A stretch of 63,837 nucleotides of DNA from Candidatus Limosilactobacillus merdavium (GCA_018883805.1 JAHLFK010000058.1:1-63837), one strand, 5' to 3'; counted from the stretch's first letter, positions 18,838 to 28,101 are shown. Notes: generated from the sequence alone by a model not told the origin. Made by a program: numbers and translations.

Positions 18838-19281
18838 ATGAAGGATTTAGTTGCACAAGCTCATAAAATACTAAAGGATAATGGTTCACGGTGGACCAAA
18901 CAACGTCAGCAGATGATTGAAATTTTGGCGGAGCACCCAGACCATTACATTGATTTTACTGATGTTGATCAACGTTTGCGGAAGGATAATCCTGGTTCAA
19001 GCCACGGAACAGTTTATCGGAATTTAAAGGAATTTGAAGGCTTAGGCATTGTCGAGACGCGTCAAGATGGAGATCGGATGCAGGTGAAGATCTGCTGCGA
19101 TTCAAATCACCACCATCACTTTATTTGCGATGTATGTGGACGGGTTCAAGAAATCAAAATGCCGCCAATTGACTATGACTTTTTTGCTAAGCAACTTCCT
19201 GGAGCCAAGATCAATAGTCATAGTTTTGAATTGCACGGTATTTGTGCCGATTGTCAGTCAAAGATCAATAATTCAAAATAA
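18838..19281 (+). CDS. Fur-family metal-dependent repressor
   Basis: This 147-aa regulator has a winged-helix domain with SSHGTVYRNLKEFEGLGIV, the metal-site region HHHHFICDVCGRV and a second CADC, giving the structural Zn(Cys)4 site. Which member it is (Fur, Zur or PerR) is not certain. The start is set at the ATG at 18838 with GGGGAGG about 9 bases upstream, three codons inside the ORF-track GTG. Confidence 0.88.
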   Translation: MKDLVAQAHKILKDNGSRWTKQRQQMIEILAEHPDHYIDFTDVDQRLRKDNPGSSHGTVYRNLKEFEGLGIVETRQDGDRMQVKICCDSNHHHHFICDVCGRVQEIKMPPIDYDFFAKQLPGAKINSHSFELHGICADCQSKINNSK

Positions 19282-19352
19282 CTTCACCTTTCCTTAATAT
19301 TCATAGGGGAGAAAAGCGAGTATGATAGGTTGTAGTAAAGGAGCATTTATTT

Positions 19353-19778
19353 ATGGCAAATAAAATACCACCTTTTGTAACTCCCTTTGCTTTATTTTCA
19401 ATTGTTCTAGCATTGGGAGCCACTAACGTTGTGGTTAACCACGCAACACATACTTCTGAAGGTGCACGAGTAAGTTCTACTTCATCAGTCAGCCGGAATG
19501 TATCGTCTACTGATAGTAGCAGCTCTACTAGTCGCTCTTCATCACAACGAGACGATGACGATGATCAACAGTCATCAAGTACTCAAAACCGGACTAATAA
19601 TACACAAGAAAATCAAAATAATACTGGTAATGATACTGAGAAGTCATCCTCAACCACCACAGAAAGAAATCAAAAGAATACTGGCGGAGAGAATACTTCA
19701 AACGGTAGTAACCAGTCGACCGGGCAAACAAACACGGGTCAGGGAACAAGTACCCAGACTACAACTAATAATCAATAA
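19353..19778 (+). CDS. Secreted or membrane-anchored Ser/Thr/Asn-rich low-complexity protein
   Basis: This 141-aa protein has one hydrophobic N-terminal segment (about residues 10-28) and then about 110 residues of S, T, N, Q, G and D with no fold signal. It looks like an exported, intrinsically disordered wall-proximal linker. AAAGGAG lies before the ATG. No sortase motif is seen. It is followed within 20 bases by a membrane protein gene, so the two may be cotranscribed. Function unknown. Confidence 0.7.
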   Translation: MANKIPPFVTPFALFSIVLALGATNVVVNHATHTSEGARVSSTSSVSRNVSSTDSSSSTSRSSSQRDDDDDQQSSSTQNRTNNTQENQNNTGNDTEKSSSTTTERNQKNTGGENTSNGSNQSTGQTNTGQGTSTQTTTNNQ

Positions 19779-19796
19779 GCGGGGTGAACCTAACAG

Positions 19797-20636
19797 ATGT
19801 TTAGTTTTCTCGATATGATTAACTCATCGCTAAGTTACTTTAATTTAGACGTTAAACTAAAAAGTCGGATTTACATTATTCTGGCGTCACTGGGAGACAT
19901 TTATCTGGTATACGTAACTTTCCGCTTGTTTATTAACCATGCGTGGTTACGTGCTTTCCTATACTGCCTAGCAATGATTGCAATTACGTACTTTATTTAC
20001 CTTAACTTTGTCTTTTACTTCCTTGGCAAGACTTCTGACTTTGATTTCTTATCACCAAAAATCGCTAAAATTACTGGTCAAAAGTTCACAGATAGTAGTC
20101 AAACAAAGGGACGTCGCGGAAATGGCCGGTATTCGACTGGTCTAGCTAACCAATCAAACGGACTTTTCGATGGTGCAGATACCATCCCAGCAGCGGTTGA
20201 AATTGATCCAGCAGAACAAGAAAACCTGCAAAAAGTGGTCGATCAACTGTTAATGGAAAAGATTTTTGTAAATGACTTTGATGGGATGGGCGATCGTGAG
20301 ATTATCCGTCAATACCAAGAAACCCATAAACCTGTTCAAGCACTGAATACTGAATCAATCCCACCATATTTCGAATTGGTGCACGATTCACTTCGTCACC
20401 GTCTTGAAATTTACATGGGAATGAATCAAATGGAGCGGCGTCCAGTCGGCCATATCGTTAAAATTGGGTTGACTGATGTTCGTGAAGCACACCAGAAATA
20501 CCGGATTTACCTAGCTAACCTTGTCGTTGTGGATGGTCCAAATAAGATTCCTGGACGGAGTGGGACAACCATCATGACGACTGCCGATTATGGGCTAAGA
20601 GCTCAAGTCGCTTACCGTGAACGGCAAAATAGTTAA
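19797..20636 (+). CDS. Conserved lactobacillus membrane protein of unknown function
   Basis: This 279-aa protein has three hydrophobic N-terminal segments (to about residue 78) and a long soluble C-terminal region with many charged and aromatic residues. I recognise the type as a conserved Lactobacillaceae membrane protein but cannot assign a role. The preceding disordered exported protein is 18 bases upstream, suggesting an envelope operon. A perfect terminator follows. Confidence 0.75.
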   Translation: MFSFLDMINSSLSYFNLDVKLKSRIYIILASLGDIYLVYVTFRLFINHAWLRAFLYCLAMIAITYFIYLNFVFYFLGKTSDFDFLSPKIAKITGQKFTDSSQTKGRRGNGRYSTGLANQSNGLFDGADTIPAAVEIDPAEQENLQKVVDQLLMEKIFVNDFDGMGDREIIRQYQETHKPVQALNTESIPPYFELVHDSLRHRLEIYMGMNQMERRPVGHIVKIGLTDVREAHQKYRIYLANLVVVDGPNKIPGRSGTTIMTTADYGLRAQVAYRERQNS

Positions 20637-20664
20637 ACCAAAATTGAATAGAATGTTGTATAGT

Positions 20665-20706
20665 GAAACTATTGTCTCGTAATTTGCGAGACAATAGTTT
20701 CTTTTT
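20665..20706 (+). terminator. Rho-independent terminator
   Basis: GAAACTATTGTCTCG / CGAGACAATAGTTTC is a perfect 15-bp stem with a 7-base loop followed by TTTTTG. Confidence 0.92.
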
Positions 20707-20805
20707 GTCTTATTTTTGAATAAACGTGTCTAATTAACTCTGTTGTCTTTTTTTAACACGGTTTACAATGTTCATTATAAATTGGGATAGAAGGAGGGAA
20801 GAGTA

Positions 20806-21360
20806 GTGCGAGTCACAAGAACTGTGCGTGATTTTGAAAATGCATTGTTAACGTTACTTGAAGATCATTCTTTTGAGCATTTAACTGTCGAGCAAATTTG
20901 CCAAGAAGCGTTACTGCACCGGAGTAGTTTTTACCGCTATTTTCGGGACAAGTATGACTTACTTGAGCAAACATTGGAAACCCAGCTTAATCGATTTGAC
21001 AGCAACTTGTCACAAGACGATGTCATTAAACAATTGATTATGTACGTTAATGATCACAAGAATATCTTTCGTCACCTGGCATCCGAAAATGCCCATAGTT
21101 CGTTATATACCGAAATGATGAACATTTTGAGCCGGATGATGTTGGAACGTCGGCATACCCAAAGCAATGATCCTGTTATTAAATTATTACAAGATGCTGA
21201 CGATCCTGAAATGTTAGCTTACGTGCTCAGCGGTGCGTTAATCGGCACATTTTATTGGTGGCAAAGCAATAACTATGATGTTTCAATCGATCATGTGATT
21301 GCATTTGCTAAACGTTCAATGCAATCATTATCTGCTGGTCAGCAATTGGAACAACAATAA
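20806..21360 (+). CDS. TetR-family transcriptional regulator
   Basis: This 184-aa regulator has the TetR helix-turn-helix (VEQICQEALLHRSSFYRYFRDKYDLL) at residues 25-50 and a helical ligand domain. The GTG start has AGGAGGG about 8 bases upstream. It lies 46 bases before the YhgE/Pip gene in the same direction, which suggests that it regulates it, probably by autoregulating a shared promoter. Confidence 0.87.
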   Translation: MRVTRTVRDFENALLTLLEDHSFEHLTVEQICQEALLHRSSFYRYFRDKYDLLEQTLETQLNRFDSNLSQDDVIKQLIMYVNDHKNIFRHLASENAHSSLYTEMMNILSRMMLERRHTQSNDPVIKLLQDADDPEMLAYVLSGALIGTFYWWQSNNYDVSIDHVIAFAKRSMQSLSAGQQLEQQ

Positions 21361-21406
21361 ATAAAATTTAATTTAGAAATCTTTATGGGATAATAGGAGA
21401 AAACAC

Positions 21407-24055
21407 ATGTGGAATGCGATTAAAGCAGAATTTAAAAATATTTTGCACAATCGACTCTTACTAATTTCCACTACCGTTATTTGTATCATCCCATTTCTCT
21501 ACAGTATTTTCTTCTTGAAGTCTGTATGGGACCCATATGGGAATACGCAAAACTTACCGGTAGCGGTTGTTAATAAGGATGTCCCAGTCGAATATCGTGG
21601 ACAAACGATGGACGTTGGGCATCAAATGGTTAATCAATTAAAGAAGAATAAGCAATTAAAGTGGGAAATCGTGTCACCAGATAAGGCGCATTACGGTTTG
21701 ACTCACCGGAAATACTATACAGTTGTTACTATTCCAAAGGACTTTTCTAAGAACGCGACAACAGTATTAGATAAGCATCCAAAGCAGATGCAACTGAAGT
21801 ACGAGACTAATGGTTCACTAAACTACATTGGTCAAGTTATCAGTCAATTGGGGATGACCAAGTTAAATCAAACAATTCGGTCACAAGTAACCCAAGCATA
21901 TGCGAAGGCAATGTTTAAGGCGCTCCATACTGTTGGTAAGGGGATGAACACCGCTGCTAGTGGTGCTCGGCAATTGAGTGCTGGTTTAGTTACCCTTCAA
22001 AGTGGTACTAACCAGTACGTTGCCGGGGTATCCCAAGTTAACAACGGTGTCCAAACATTACGGATGAGTGTTGCACCATTAGCTGCCGGTGCTCAACAAT
22101 TGGCAACTGGTAGTCAAACACTTGCTAACGGGATTCGCCAATACACTGGTGGTGTTGGCCAACTTGCTGCAGGTTTAGGCCAATTAAACGCTAACTCAGG
22201 TGCATTGAACTCTGGTGCTAGCCAACTCCAAAGTGGGTTAGGAACTTTGAGTAGCAATTCAAATTCATTACGTAGTGGTTCAAGCCAGTTATCTAGTGGA
22301 GCAAGCCAATTGAATAAAGCCGTAAATGGTAGTAACAGTCAGTTAACACAATTAGGCAACATGGACTTTAGTGGAATTATGGGTGCGATGAACCAGGCCG
22401 AAAGCCTTCAACAGAGCCTTGCTCAACTCCAAACTGGATTGAATACTGCTAAGAGTGCTTTAGCTGGTGTTCAAGAAAGTGCTGGCAAGCTTCAACAAGC
22501 ATCTGGCGCATTATCAGGTATGGGACAAGTTAGTGGCCAATTAACTGATGCTGCAAGTAATGCTGCTTCAGCTGCTAAAGGTGATGCAGAAATCGCGGGC
22601 AAACTCCAAGCATTGGCCGGTTCAACCAGTGATAACAACATCAAAGCTGAACTTGGATCCTTAGCTGGTCAAGCTGCTAACAACGCAAAGTCGGCTCAAA
22701 ATAGTGCTACTACTATTGCTAGTGTTGGTAATACACTAAAGGGCTTAAATAGTTTGGGTAGTTCTTTGAACGAAATGCAAGGACAACTTACTCAACTTTC
22801 CCAAATGTCAACTATCCTTAACAATGCTGATGGAACAATTAAGCAAGCTAATACATTGCTTAATACATTAAACGGTTATAAAGGAACTTTATCTGGTTTA
22901 GCTGGATCAAAAGACCAAATTAAAGAATTACAATCAGCAACTAGTCAAATTGCTGCAGGTTCTGCTACCTTAAATGCTGGTGTCAACCAATACACTAACG
23001 GTGTTGATACTGCCGCTGCTGGTGCTGGAACTCTTACTGCTGGTATTGGCCAATACACTGCTGGGGTTGCTCAAGCCGGAGCAGGTGCTGGTCAATTAAC
23101 AGCTAACTCTGGTGCATTGAACTCCGGTGCTGGCCAACTTGCTGGTGCTCTTGGTCAATTGAATGGTCAAGTTCCTGCATTGACTGCCGGTGTTAACCAA
23201 TTAGCTGCTGGTACTCAACAGTTAGTTGATAACTCACCAGCCTTAGTTCAAGGGATTGTTCGTTTGAACTCTGGTGCTGGTCGATTAGCTTCAGCTCTTG
23301 GTCGTGGTGCTAAGACCGTTAATGGTATTAAGACTTCACCACGGACTGCGAAGATGATTGCTGAACCATCTGTTGAAAAGCACTCCAACTACAGTTACGT
23401 ACCAAACTATGGTCACGCATTGGCACCTTACGTATTATCTGTTGCTTTGTATGTTGGTATGTTGGTCTTCAACTTTGTTTACCCAATTCGTCGGGTGGCA
23501 GATCCAAGTGCCTCCGCAACTTCATGGTGGTTCAGTAAGGTTGTTGTTGGTGCTTTAGCTGCAACAGCGATGGCGGTTGTTGAATGTGGAATCATGATGC
23601 TCTGTGGTTTAACAATTGATCATGTTCCTTCATTCTTCATCACTACAATCTGCTTCGGTTTGGCTTCAATGGCCGTTGTTATGTTCTTATCAATGACCTT
23701 TGATAACCCTGGTCGTTTTGTTGCCATGGTTCTTCTGATGCTCCAACTTGGTGGTTCTGGTGGTACTTTCCCAATGGAAGTAACAATGAAGTTCTACAAC
23801 GTTATCCACTGGTACCTTCCAATGACATACTCAATTCTTGGTTTACGTGATTCAATTAGTGGTGGACTCGGAGAACACTACACAATGTTCTGTAACCTAG
23901 TTCTCCTTGGAATTGCAGTTGTCTTCAACCTCTTACTCTGGTTATCAATGAAGGGAATTGCTTCTCACAACTTCCACGCACCAAGTGTTGAAAGTGAAGC
24001 AGTTAATGAACATGGCCCAATGGGTAAGGGCGATGGCTTTAGCTCAGACAAGTAA
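21407..24055 (+). CDS. YhgE/Pip-domain membrane protein with long heptad-like repeats
   Basis: This 882-aa protein has one N-terminal membrane segment, a Pip domain with LPVAVVNKD, a repetitive region of more than 400 residues, and a C-terminal ABC-2-like block of about five or six membrane segments. The repeat units of about seven residues carry Q, L, A and G-rich patterns such as GAGQLTANSGALNSG. The family includes the lactococcal phage infection protein (phage DNA entry) and EsaA-related secretion factors. The long region likely forms an extracellular coiled rod. A TetR gene precedes it. Possible roles include a phage receptor or export function. Confidence 0.85.
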   Translation: MWNAIKAEFKNILHNRLLLISTTVICIIPFLYSIFFLKSVWDPYGNTQNLPVAVVNKDVPVEYRGQTMDVGHQMVNQLKKNKQLKWEIVSPDKAHYGLTHRKYYTVVTIPKDFSKNATTVLDKHPKQMQLKYETNGSLNYIGQVISQLGMTKLNQTIRSQVTQAYAKAMFKALHTVGKGMNTAASGARQLSAGLVTLQSGTNQYVAGVSQVNNGVQTLRMSVAPLAAGAQQLATGSQTLANGIRQYTGGVGQLAAGLGQLNANSGALNSGASQLQSGLGTLSSNSNSLRSGSSQLSSGASQLNKAVNGSNSQLTQLGNMDFSGIMGAMNQAESLQQSLAQLQTGLNTAKSALAGVQESAGKLQQASGALSGMGQVSGQLTDAASNAASAAKGDAEIAGKLQALAGSTSDNNIKAELGSLAGQAANNAKSAQNSATTIASVGNTLKGLNSLGSSLNEMQGQLTQLSQMSTILNNADGTIKQANTLLNTLNGYKGTLSGLAGSKDQIKELQSATSQIAAGSATLNAGVNQYTNGVDTAAAGAGTLTAGIGQYTAGVAQAGAGAGQLTANSGALNSGAGQLAGALGQLNGQVPALTAGVNQLAAGTQQLVDNSPALVQGIVRLNSGAGRLASALGRGAKTVNGIKTSPRTAKMIAEPSVEKHSNYSYVPNYGHALAPYVLSVALYVGMLVFNFVYPIRRVADPSASATSWWFSKVVVGALAATAMAVVECGIMMLCGLTIDHVPSFFITTICFGLASMAVVMFLSMTFDNPGRFVAMVLLMLQLGGSGGTFPMEVTMKFYNVIHWYLPMTYSILGLRDSISGGLGEHYTMFCNLVLLGIAVVFNLLLWLSMKGIASHNFHAPSVESEAVNEHGPMGKGDGFSSDK

Positions 24056-24094
24056 ATAAAAAGACTAGTGGGAAACCCCTAGTCCAAAACAAAA

Positions 24095-24135
24095 CCGGAT
24101 GATGAATCTCAAAATGATTCATTATCCGGCTTTTT
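24095..24135. terminator. Terminator of the YhgE/Pip gene
   Basis: CCGGATGATGAATC / GATTCATTATCCGG with a T-run. A smaller GACTAGTGGG/CCCCTAGTC hairpin sits just upstream at 24063-24083. Confidence 0.85.
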
Positions 24136-24141
24136 AGATCC

Positions 24142-24401
24142 TTATTCATAATGGCTCCAAGCTGACCATATTTTAACAACTTTATTTTCTTTATCAACTG
24201 TATAAACTACTCTATGTTGAATATTCATTCTCCTAGAGTACTTACCAGCAATAGGTGGTTGGAGCTTTTTAAAACTTTGATTGTCTTCAAAGGGATTTTC
24301 TTTCAATTGTTTAACTACTTCCAGAAAATTCTTTTTCAGGTTATTTCTTCTCACTTTTTCAAATTCGATTTAGCTGAATTCCTAATTACTACTTTATACA
24401 T
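24142..24401 (-). pseudogene. YoeB/Txe-type RelE-superfamily toxin, frameshifted
   Basis: An ATG at 24401 begins MYKVVIRNSAKSNLKK and then meets TGA. The continuation in another frame reads RRNNLKKNFLEVVKQLKENPF and ends with the YoeB-like core SRRMNIQHRVVYTV...WSHYE. The two pieces join at the point expected for Txe/YoeB ribosome-dependent RNases. The ORF track shows only the second part. The toxin start overlaps the antitoxin stop, as in intact modules. The N-terminal frameshift should abolish the toxin unless it initiates at an internal GTG. Confidence 0.78.
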
Positions 24402-24663
24402 CATAGTTGATCCCAATCAATTTCATCTACATCAGTAAAGCCACTGTTGTCATTTTCTCGTTCCTTGATCTGTTTATCTACATCTTGATTGACAAGAAAA
24501 AGAGTTTCTTGAATTGCCTTCCAGTCATCCTCACCAATTACAACAGCACCTTTTTCTCCTGACTTTGTAGGTTGAATTACAACAGGATGCTTATCTTCGT
24601 TTACTTTTTTATTAGTTTAAAAAATTCTTTTTGACCTTGAGTTGGAGTAATTACATCATCCAT
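24401..24663 (-). pseudogene. YefM/Phd-type antitoxin, frameshifted
   Basis: An ATG at 24663 with AGGAGG 7 bases upstream starts MDDVITPTQGQKEFFKLIKK and then stops. One base shift restores VNEDKHPVVIQPTK, EKGAVVIGEDDWKAI and an acidic C-terminal tail ending EIDWDQL. The shift falls in a run of six A where seven would keep the frame. This is the DNA-binding antitoxin partner of the adjacent YoeB-like toxin. The gene is missing from the ORF track. Confidence 0.75.
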
Positions 24664-24800
24664 ATTAGGACCTCCTGTACGTTACCATTTACATTTATCT
24701 TATCGTAAGTACATGAACGCGTACATCTGATTTGCCTAACACTATGAATAGTAAGTTTAAAAATGAAACTGCTTTCAATTCAAAGTTCGTGTTCTGCTTA

Positions 24801-24829
24801 TTGCACGAAATAATTCTGTGTGTTATTTT
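24801..24829 (+). promoter_or_regulatory. Promoter of the OxlT-like transporter
   Basis: TTGCAC and TATTTT are spaced by 17 bases. The 5' UTR that follows holds CCGAAC...GTTCGG (about 24837-24873), which could form a hairpin or an operator. Confidence 0.5.
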
Positions 24830-24898
24830 TTAAACACCGAACGGATAAGAGATATTTAAATTTAAAGTTCGGAATTTGCTATAAAGGGAGTAAAGAGA

Positions 24899-26131
24899 AT
24901 GACGAAGACAAGAAATCGATATGGGGTTGCTGCCGCAGGTGTAGTTCTTCACCTGATGATTGGTGGGGTATATGCATGGAGTGTATTTACTAAGCCAATT
25001 TCAGCATATACAGGTTGGAAGGAAACTTCCGTATCGTTTGCATTTAGTTTGGCAATCTTCTTCTTGGGGATGTCTGCTGCATTTATGGGCCGCTTAGTTG
25101 AAAAGTTCGGTCCAACTGTTACTGGAACAATCTCAAGTATTTGTTACGGGAGCGGAATTGCCTTAACTGGTTTAGCCGTTCAATCACATCAATTATGGTT
25201 GCTCTACGTAGCCTATGGTGTAATTGGCGGCTTAGGATTAGGTTCTGGTTACGTTACCCCAGTTTCCACAATTGTTCGGTGGTTCCCAGACAAGCGGGGA
25301 CTCGCTACTGGTTTAGCAATTATGGGATTTGGTTTTGCTGCAATGTTGACTGGTCCAGTTGCACAAAATTTGATGGCTGCTGTTGGCATTGTTAATACTT
25401 TCTACATTTTAGGTGCTTTCTACTTTGTTGTAATGATCATTGCAGCTCAATTTATTAAGAAACCACGTCCTCATGAATTACCACAAGCAATTGCTCAAAA
25501 AGCTCAACGGGTAAGCTTGACTAACCAAGAATTAACCGCAAACCAAGCTTTGAAGACCCGGACATTTGCATTCCTCTGGTTCATGTTCTTTATCAACATC
25601 ACTACTGGAATTGGTTTAGTTTCTGCTGCCTCACCAATGGCACAAGATATGACAACGATGACTGCTAGTGCTGCTGCCGTAATGGTTGGGATTATTGGAT
25701 TGTTCAACGGCTTCGGTCGTCTTGCATGGGCTACATTATCAGACTTTATCGGTCGGCCAATCACATACAGCTTGATTTTCATCCTTGATATTGTGATGCT
25801 CTTTATTCTCTTGTTCTTCAAGACACCATTTATCTTTGCGTTGGCATTATGTCTCTTAATGTCTTGCTACGGTGCTGGGTTCTCAGTTATTCCAGCTTAC
25901 CTTGGCGATGTCTTTGGAACTAAGGAATTAGGTGCCATTCATGGTTACATTTTGACTGCCTGGGCAGCTGCAGGGATGGTTGGACCAATCCTTCTTTCCT
26001 ACACTCACCAAGTTCTTCATAACTACTATGTCACTTTGATTGTCTTCGTTATTATTGATGCTTTAGCAATGCTCGTTTCAGTTTGGATCCAACGTGATTT
26101 TGTCACTCGGCATGAAACTAAAACAGCATAA
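24899..26131 (+). CDS. OFA-type major facilitator transporter (oxalate/formate antiporter-like)
   Basis: This 410-aa MFS protein has 12 likely membrane segments, the OFA-type start GGVYAWSVFTKPI, and GFGRLAWATLSDFIGR in the second-half loop. Family members exchange organic anions such as oxalate and formate; the actual substrate here is unknown. AAGGGAG precedes the ATG. A promoter and a terminator bracket the gene, so it is monocistronic. Confidence 0.87.
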   Translation: MTKTRNRYGVAAAGVVLHLMIGGVYAWSVFTKPISAYTGWKETSVSFAFSLAIFFLGMSAAFMGRLVEKFGPTVTGTISSICYGSGIALTGLAVQSHQLWLLYVAYGVIGGLGLGSGYVTPVSTIVRWFPDKRGLATGLAIMGFGFAAMLTGPVAQNLMAAVGIVNTFYILGAFYFVVMIIAAQFIKKPRPHELPQAIAQKAQRVSLTNQELTANQALKTRTFAFLWFMFFINITTGIGLVSAASPMAQDMTTMTASAAAVMVGIIGLFNGFGRLAWATLSDFIGRPITYSLIFILDIVMLFILLFFKTPFIFALALCLLMSCYGAGFSVIPAYLGDVFGTKELGAIHGYILTAWAAAGMVGPILLSYTHQVLHNYYVTLIVFVIIDALAMLVSVWIQRDFVTRHETKTA

Positions 26132-26159
26132 TTTACTTAAATTCTCAAACTAATAATTA

Positions 26160-26200
26160 AACACCAGTAGTGCTTATGAGCATTGCTGGTGTTTTCATAT
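26160..26200 (+). terminator. Terminator of the OFA transporter
   Basis: AACACCAG...GCT/AGC...CTGGTGTT with a TTTTC tail forms an interrupted stem of about 13 bp around a TATG loop. Confidence 0.75.
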
Positions 26201-26222
26201 TGGCCCATGATAAAATAATTAC

Positions 26223-26238
26223 TGTAAGCACTTACGCA
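26223..26238 (+). promoter_or_regulatory. Possible cre-like site before the D-2-hydroxyacid dehydrogenase
   Basis: TGTAAGCACTTACGCA is a near-palindrome resembling catabolite-responsive elements (TGWAANCGNTNWCA) with one central mismatch. It lies about 35 bases before the gene. Confidence 0.35.
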
Positions 26239-26269
26239 CAAATACTTACATAAAGGATGGGGATTACAA

Positions 26270-27268
26270 ATGAAGTTAATTATGTTTGGCGTTGATGCTA
26301 AGGAAGTTCCATACGCAAAGGAATGGTCAGAAAAGACAGGAAATGAAGTTAAGATGGTTGAAGAACCATTAACTCCATCAAATGTCGAAATGGTTGAAGG
26401 CTACGATGGTATTTCCGTTCTCCAAACTAGTAAGATTGATGATCCGGAAATTTATGCAAAGTTAAAGCAATTTGGAATTAAGCAACTTTCAACTCGGACT
26501 GCAGGGTTCGACATGTTCGATTTAGATTTAGCAAAGAAGAACGGATTGAAAATCACCAACGTTTCAATCTATTCTCCACGGGCAATCGCTGAAATGGGCT
26601 TAACTCATGCAATGTACCTCTTACGGCGGATTGGTGAATTTAAGGAACGGATGTTGAATGATGCCGATTTCCGTTGGAGCAAGGATTTAGTTAGTGACGA
26701 AATTTATAACCAAACTGTTGCAATTGTTGGTCTAGGTCACATCGGTGGTGCAACCGCGCAAATTTATAAGGCGCTTGGTGCACGGGTTATTGCGGTAACA
26801 CGGGCAACTAGTGTTATCTATGCACCATACGTTGATGAATTCCTTGACCTTGATACTGCATTGAAGGAAGCCGACATTATTACTCTTCACGTTCCATTAA
26901 CTTCCAGCACTGAAAACATGTTTGCTGCACCACAATTTAAGCAAATGAAGAAGAATGCAATCTTAATTAACATGGCTCGGGGAAAGGTTGTTAACACAGC
27001 TGATCTGATTGATGCCTTGAAGAACCACGAAATTGCTGGGGCAGGATTGGATACAATGGGGGATGAAACAACCTACTTCAGTAAGAAGGTTGAACCTGAA
27101 GATGTTCCTGATGACTTTAAGGAACTTGTTGAAATGCCAAACGTAGTGATCACTCCACACGTTGCCTTCATGACAGACACAGCGGTTCGTAACATGGTTC
27201 AAGTAAGTTTGAATGATATTGCTGCAATCGTTGAAGGTAAGAACGTTAAGAATGAAGTTCGCTTTTAA
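26270..27268 (+). CDS. D-2-hydroxyacid dehydrogenase (D-lactate dehydrogenase type)
   Basis: This 332-aa NAD-dependent enzyme has the Rossmann motif GLGHIGGATAQIYKALG at about residues 152-168, the catalytic Arg in INMARGKVV, Glu and the His in TPHVAFMT. Length and motifs match lactobacillus D-lactate / D-2-hydroxyisocaproate dehydrogenases, which reduce pyruvate or 2-oxo acids to the D-hydroxy acids. The two activities cannot be told apart by eye. AAGGATGGGG precedes the ATG. It sits between two terminators. Confidence 0.9.
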   Translation: MKLIMFGVDAKEVPYAKEWSEKTGNEVKMVEEPLTPSNVEMVEGYDGISVLQTSKIDDPEIYAKLKQFGIKQLSTRTAGFDMFDLDLAKKNGLKITNVSIYSPRAIAEMGLTHAMYLLRRIGEFKERMLNDADFRWSKDLVSDEIYNQTVAIVGLGHIGGATAQIYKALGARVIAVTRATSVIYAPYVDEFLDLDTALKEADIITLHVPLTSSTENMFAAPQFKQMKKNAILINMARGKVVNTADLIDALKNHEIAGAGLDTMGDETTYFSKKVEPEDVPDDFKELVEMPNVVITPHVAFMTDTAVRNMVQVSLNDIAAIVEGKNVKNEVRF

Positions 27269-27286
27269 TTAAAGCAATTTAAGACA

Positions 27287-27336
27287 AAATAAAGAGCATG
27301 GAAAAATCATTTGGATTCTTCCATGCTCTTTATTTT
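27287..27336. terminator. Terminator of the D-hydroxyacid dehydrogenase
   Basis: AAAATAAAGAGCATGGAA / TTCCATGCTCTTTATTTT is a perfect 18-bp stem with A- and T-runs on both sides. Confidence 0.92.
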
Positions 27337-27437
27337 ATTAGTGTCTTTAGACCCAGTTGAGCACGCGAGCAGAGCGAGTGTGCGAAACAAAAAAAACACC
27401 TGCTATGCGGGTGGGGGATAAGAATTATATAAAAAAG

Positions 27438-27500
27438 GCCTCTTTTGCCTTAAGATGTAGGTGTTCAAGCCAAAATCAATAAGGGAAAAGAGGTTTTATG
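27438..27500 (+). promoter_or_regulatory. RBS-sequestering leader of the IS200 transposase
   Basis: CCTCTTTTGCCTT (about 27440-27453) is nearly complementary to AAGGGAAAAGAGG (about 27480-27492), which contains the transposase ribosome-binding site. Pairing would block translation, as known for IS200 of enterobacteria. Confidence 0.5.
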
Positions 27501-27962
27501 AATATGGCTAATAAACTAAACAGTTTAGCCCATACAAAGTGGTTATGTAAATACCACATCGTATTCATTCCAAAGTATAGACGTAAAATAATATACAATC
27601 AATATCGAAAAGACTTTCGAGACTATATAAAATTGTTATGTAAGTATAAAGGAGTAACAATAATTGAAGGACATATGATGCCAGATCATGTACATTTATT
27701 AGTAAGCATACCGCCGAAGCTAAGCGTTTCGCAATTTATGGGATACTTAAAAGGGAAAAGTGCATTAATGATGTTTGACCGGCATGCGAATTTAAAATAT
27801 AAGTTTGGAAATAGACATTTCTGGGCGGAAGGATATTACGTAAGTACAGTAGGAATGAACGAAGCCACAATAAAGAAATATATTCGAGATCAAGAAAAGC
27901 ATGATATTGCCATAGATAAATTAACAAGTACAGAATACTCAGACCCTTTTAAGGGTAAGTGA
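27498..27962 (+). CDS. tnpA: IS200-family Y1 transposase TnpA
   Basis: This 154-aa HUH single-strand transposase has MMPDHVHLLVSIP (HUH motif) and the catalytic Tyr in TIKKYIRDQEKHD. It cuts and rejoins single-stranded ends by a 5'-phosphotyrosine intermediate. The length is typical and the frame intact, so it could be active. An ATG two codons in is an alternative start. AAGAGG lies upstream within a predicted inhibitory hairpin. Confidence 0.92.
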   Translation: MNMANKLNSLAHTKWLCKYHIVFIPKYRRKIIYNQYRKDFRDYIKLLCKYKGVTIIEGHMMPDHVHLLVSIPPKLSVSQFMGYLKGKSALMMFDRHANLKYKFGNRHFWAEGYYVSTVGMNEATIKKYIRDQEKHDIAIDKLTSTEYSDPFKGK

Positions 27963-28101
27963 AGGAATACAAACACCGCTTAAAGCGGTAGCGAAGAATT
28001 CAGAGCATTTTGGCTTGAGCAAAGCGAAAGCCAGCGCCTTGAGACGCTGGCTTTTCTGATCGGCTTATAGCCGTTGTACAAACCACCCGTTTTACGGGTG
28101 G

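Larger units (their letters stand above)
27390..28101 (+). mobile_element. IS200-type insertion sequence
   Basis: A single TnpA gene is flanked by subterminal hairpins: CACCTGC/GCGGGTG on the left (about 27397-27413) and AACCACCCG/CGGGTGGTT on the right (28081-28103). There is no TnpB. Boundaries are approximate, as IS200 ends have no inverted repeats or target duplications. The right hairpin touches the hflX stop codon. A second hairpin, CCAGCGCCTTGAGACGCTGG, lies near 28030. Confidence 0.8.

Noticed and set aside
22000-23300. Repetitive DNA in the YhgE gene as a CRISPR or satellite array
   Set aside because: The repeats are irregular, stay in frame and encode amphipathic units; there are no uniform spacers. 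No CRISPR array was seen anywhere in the window.
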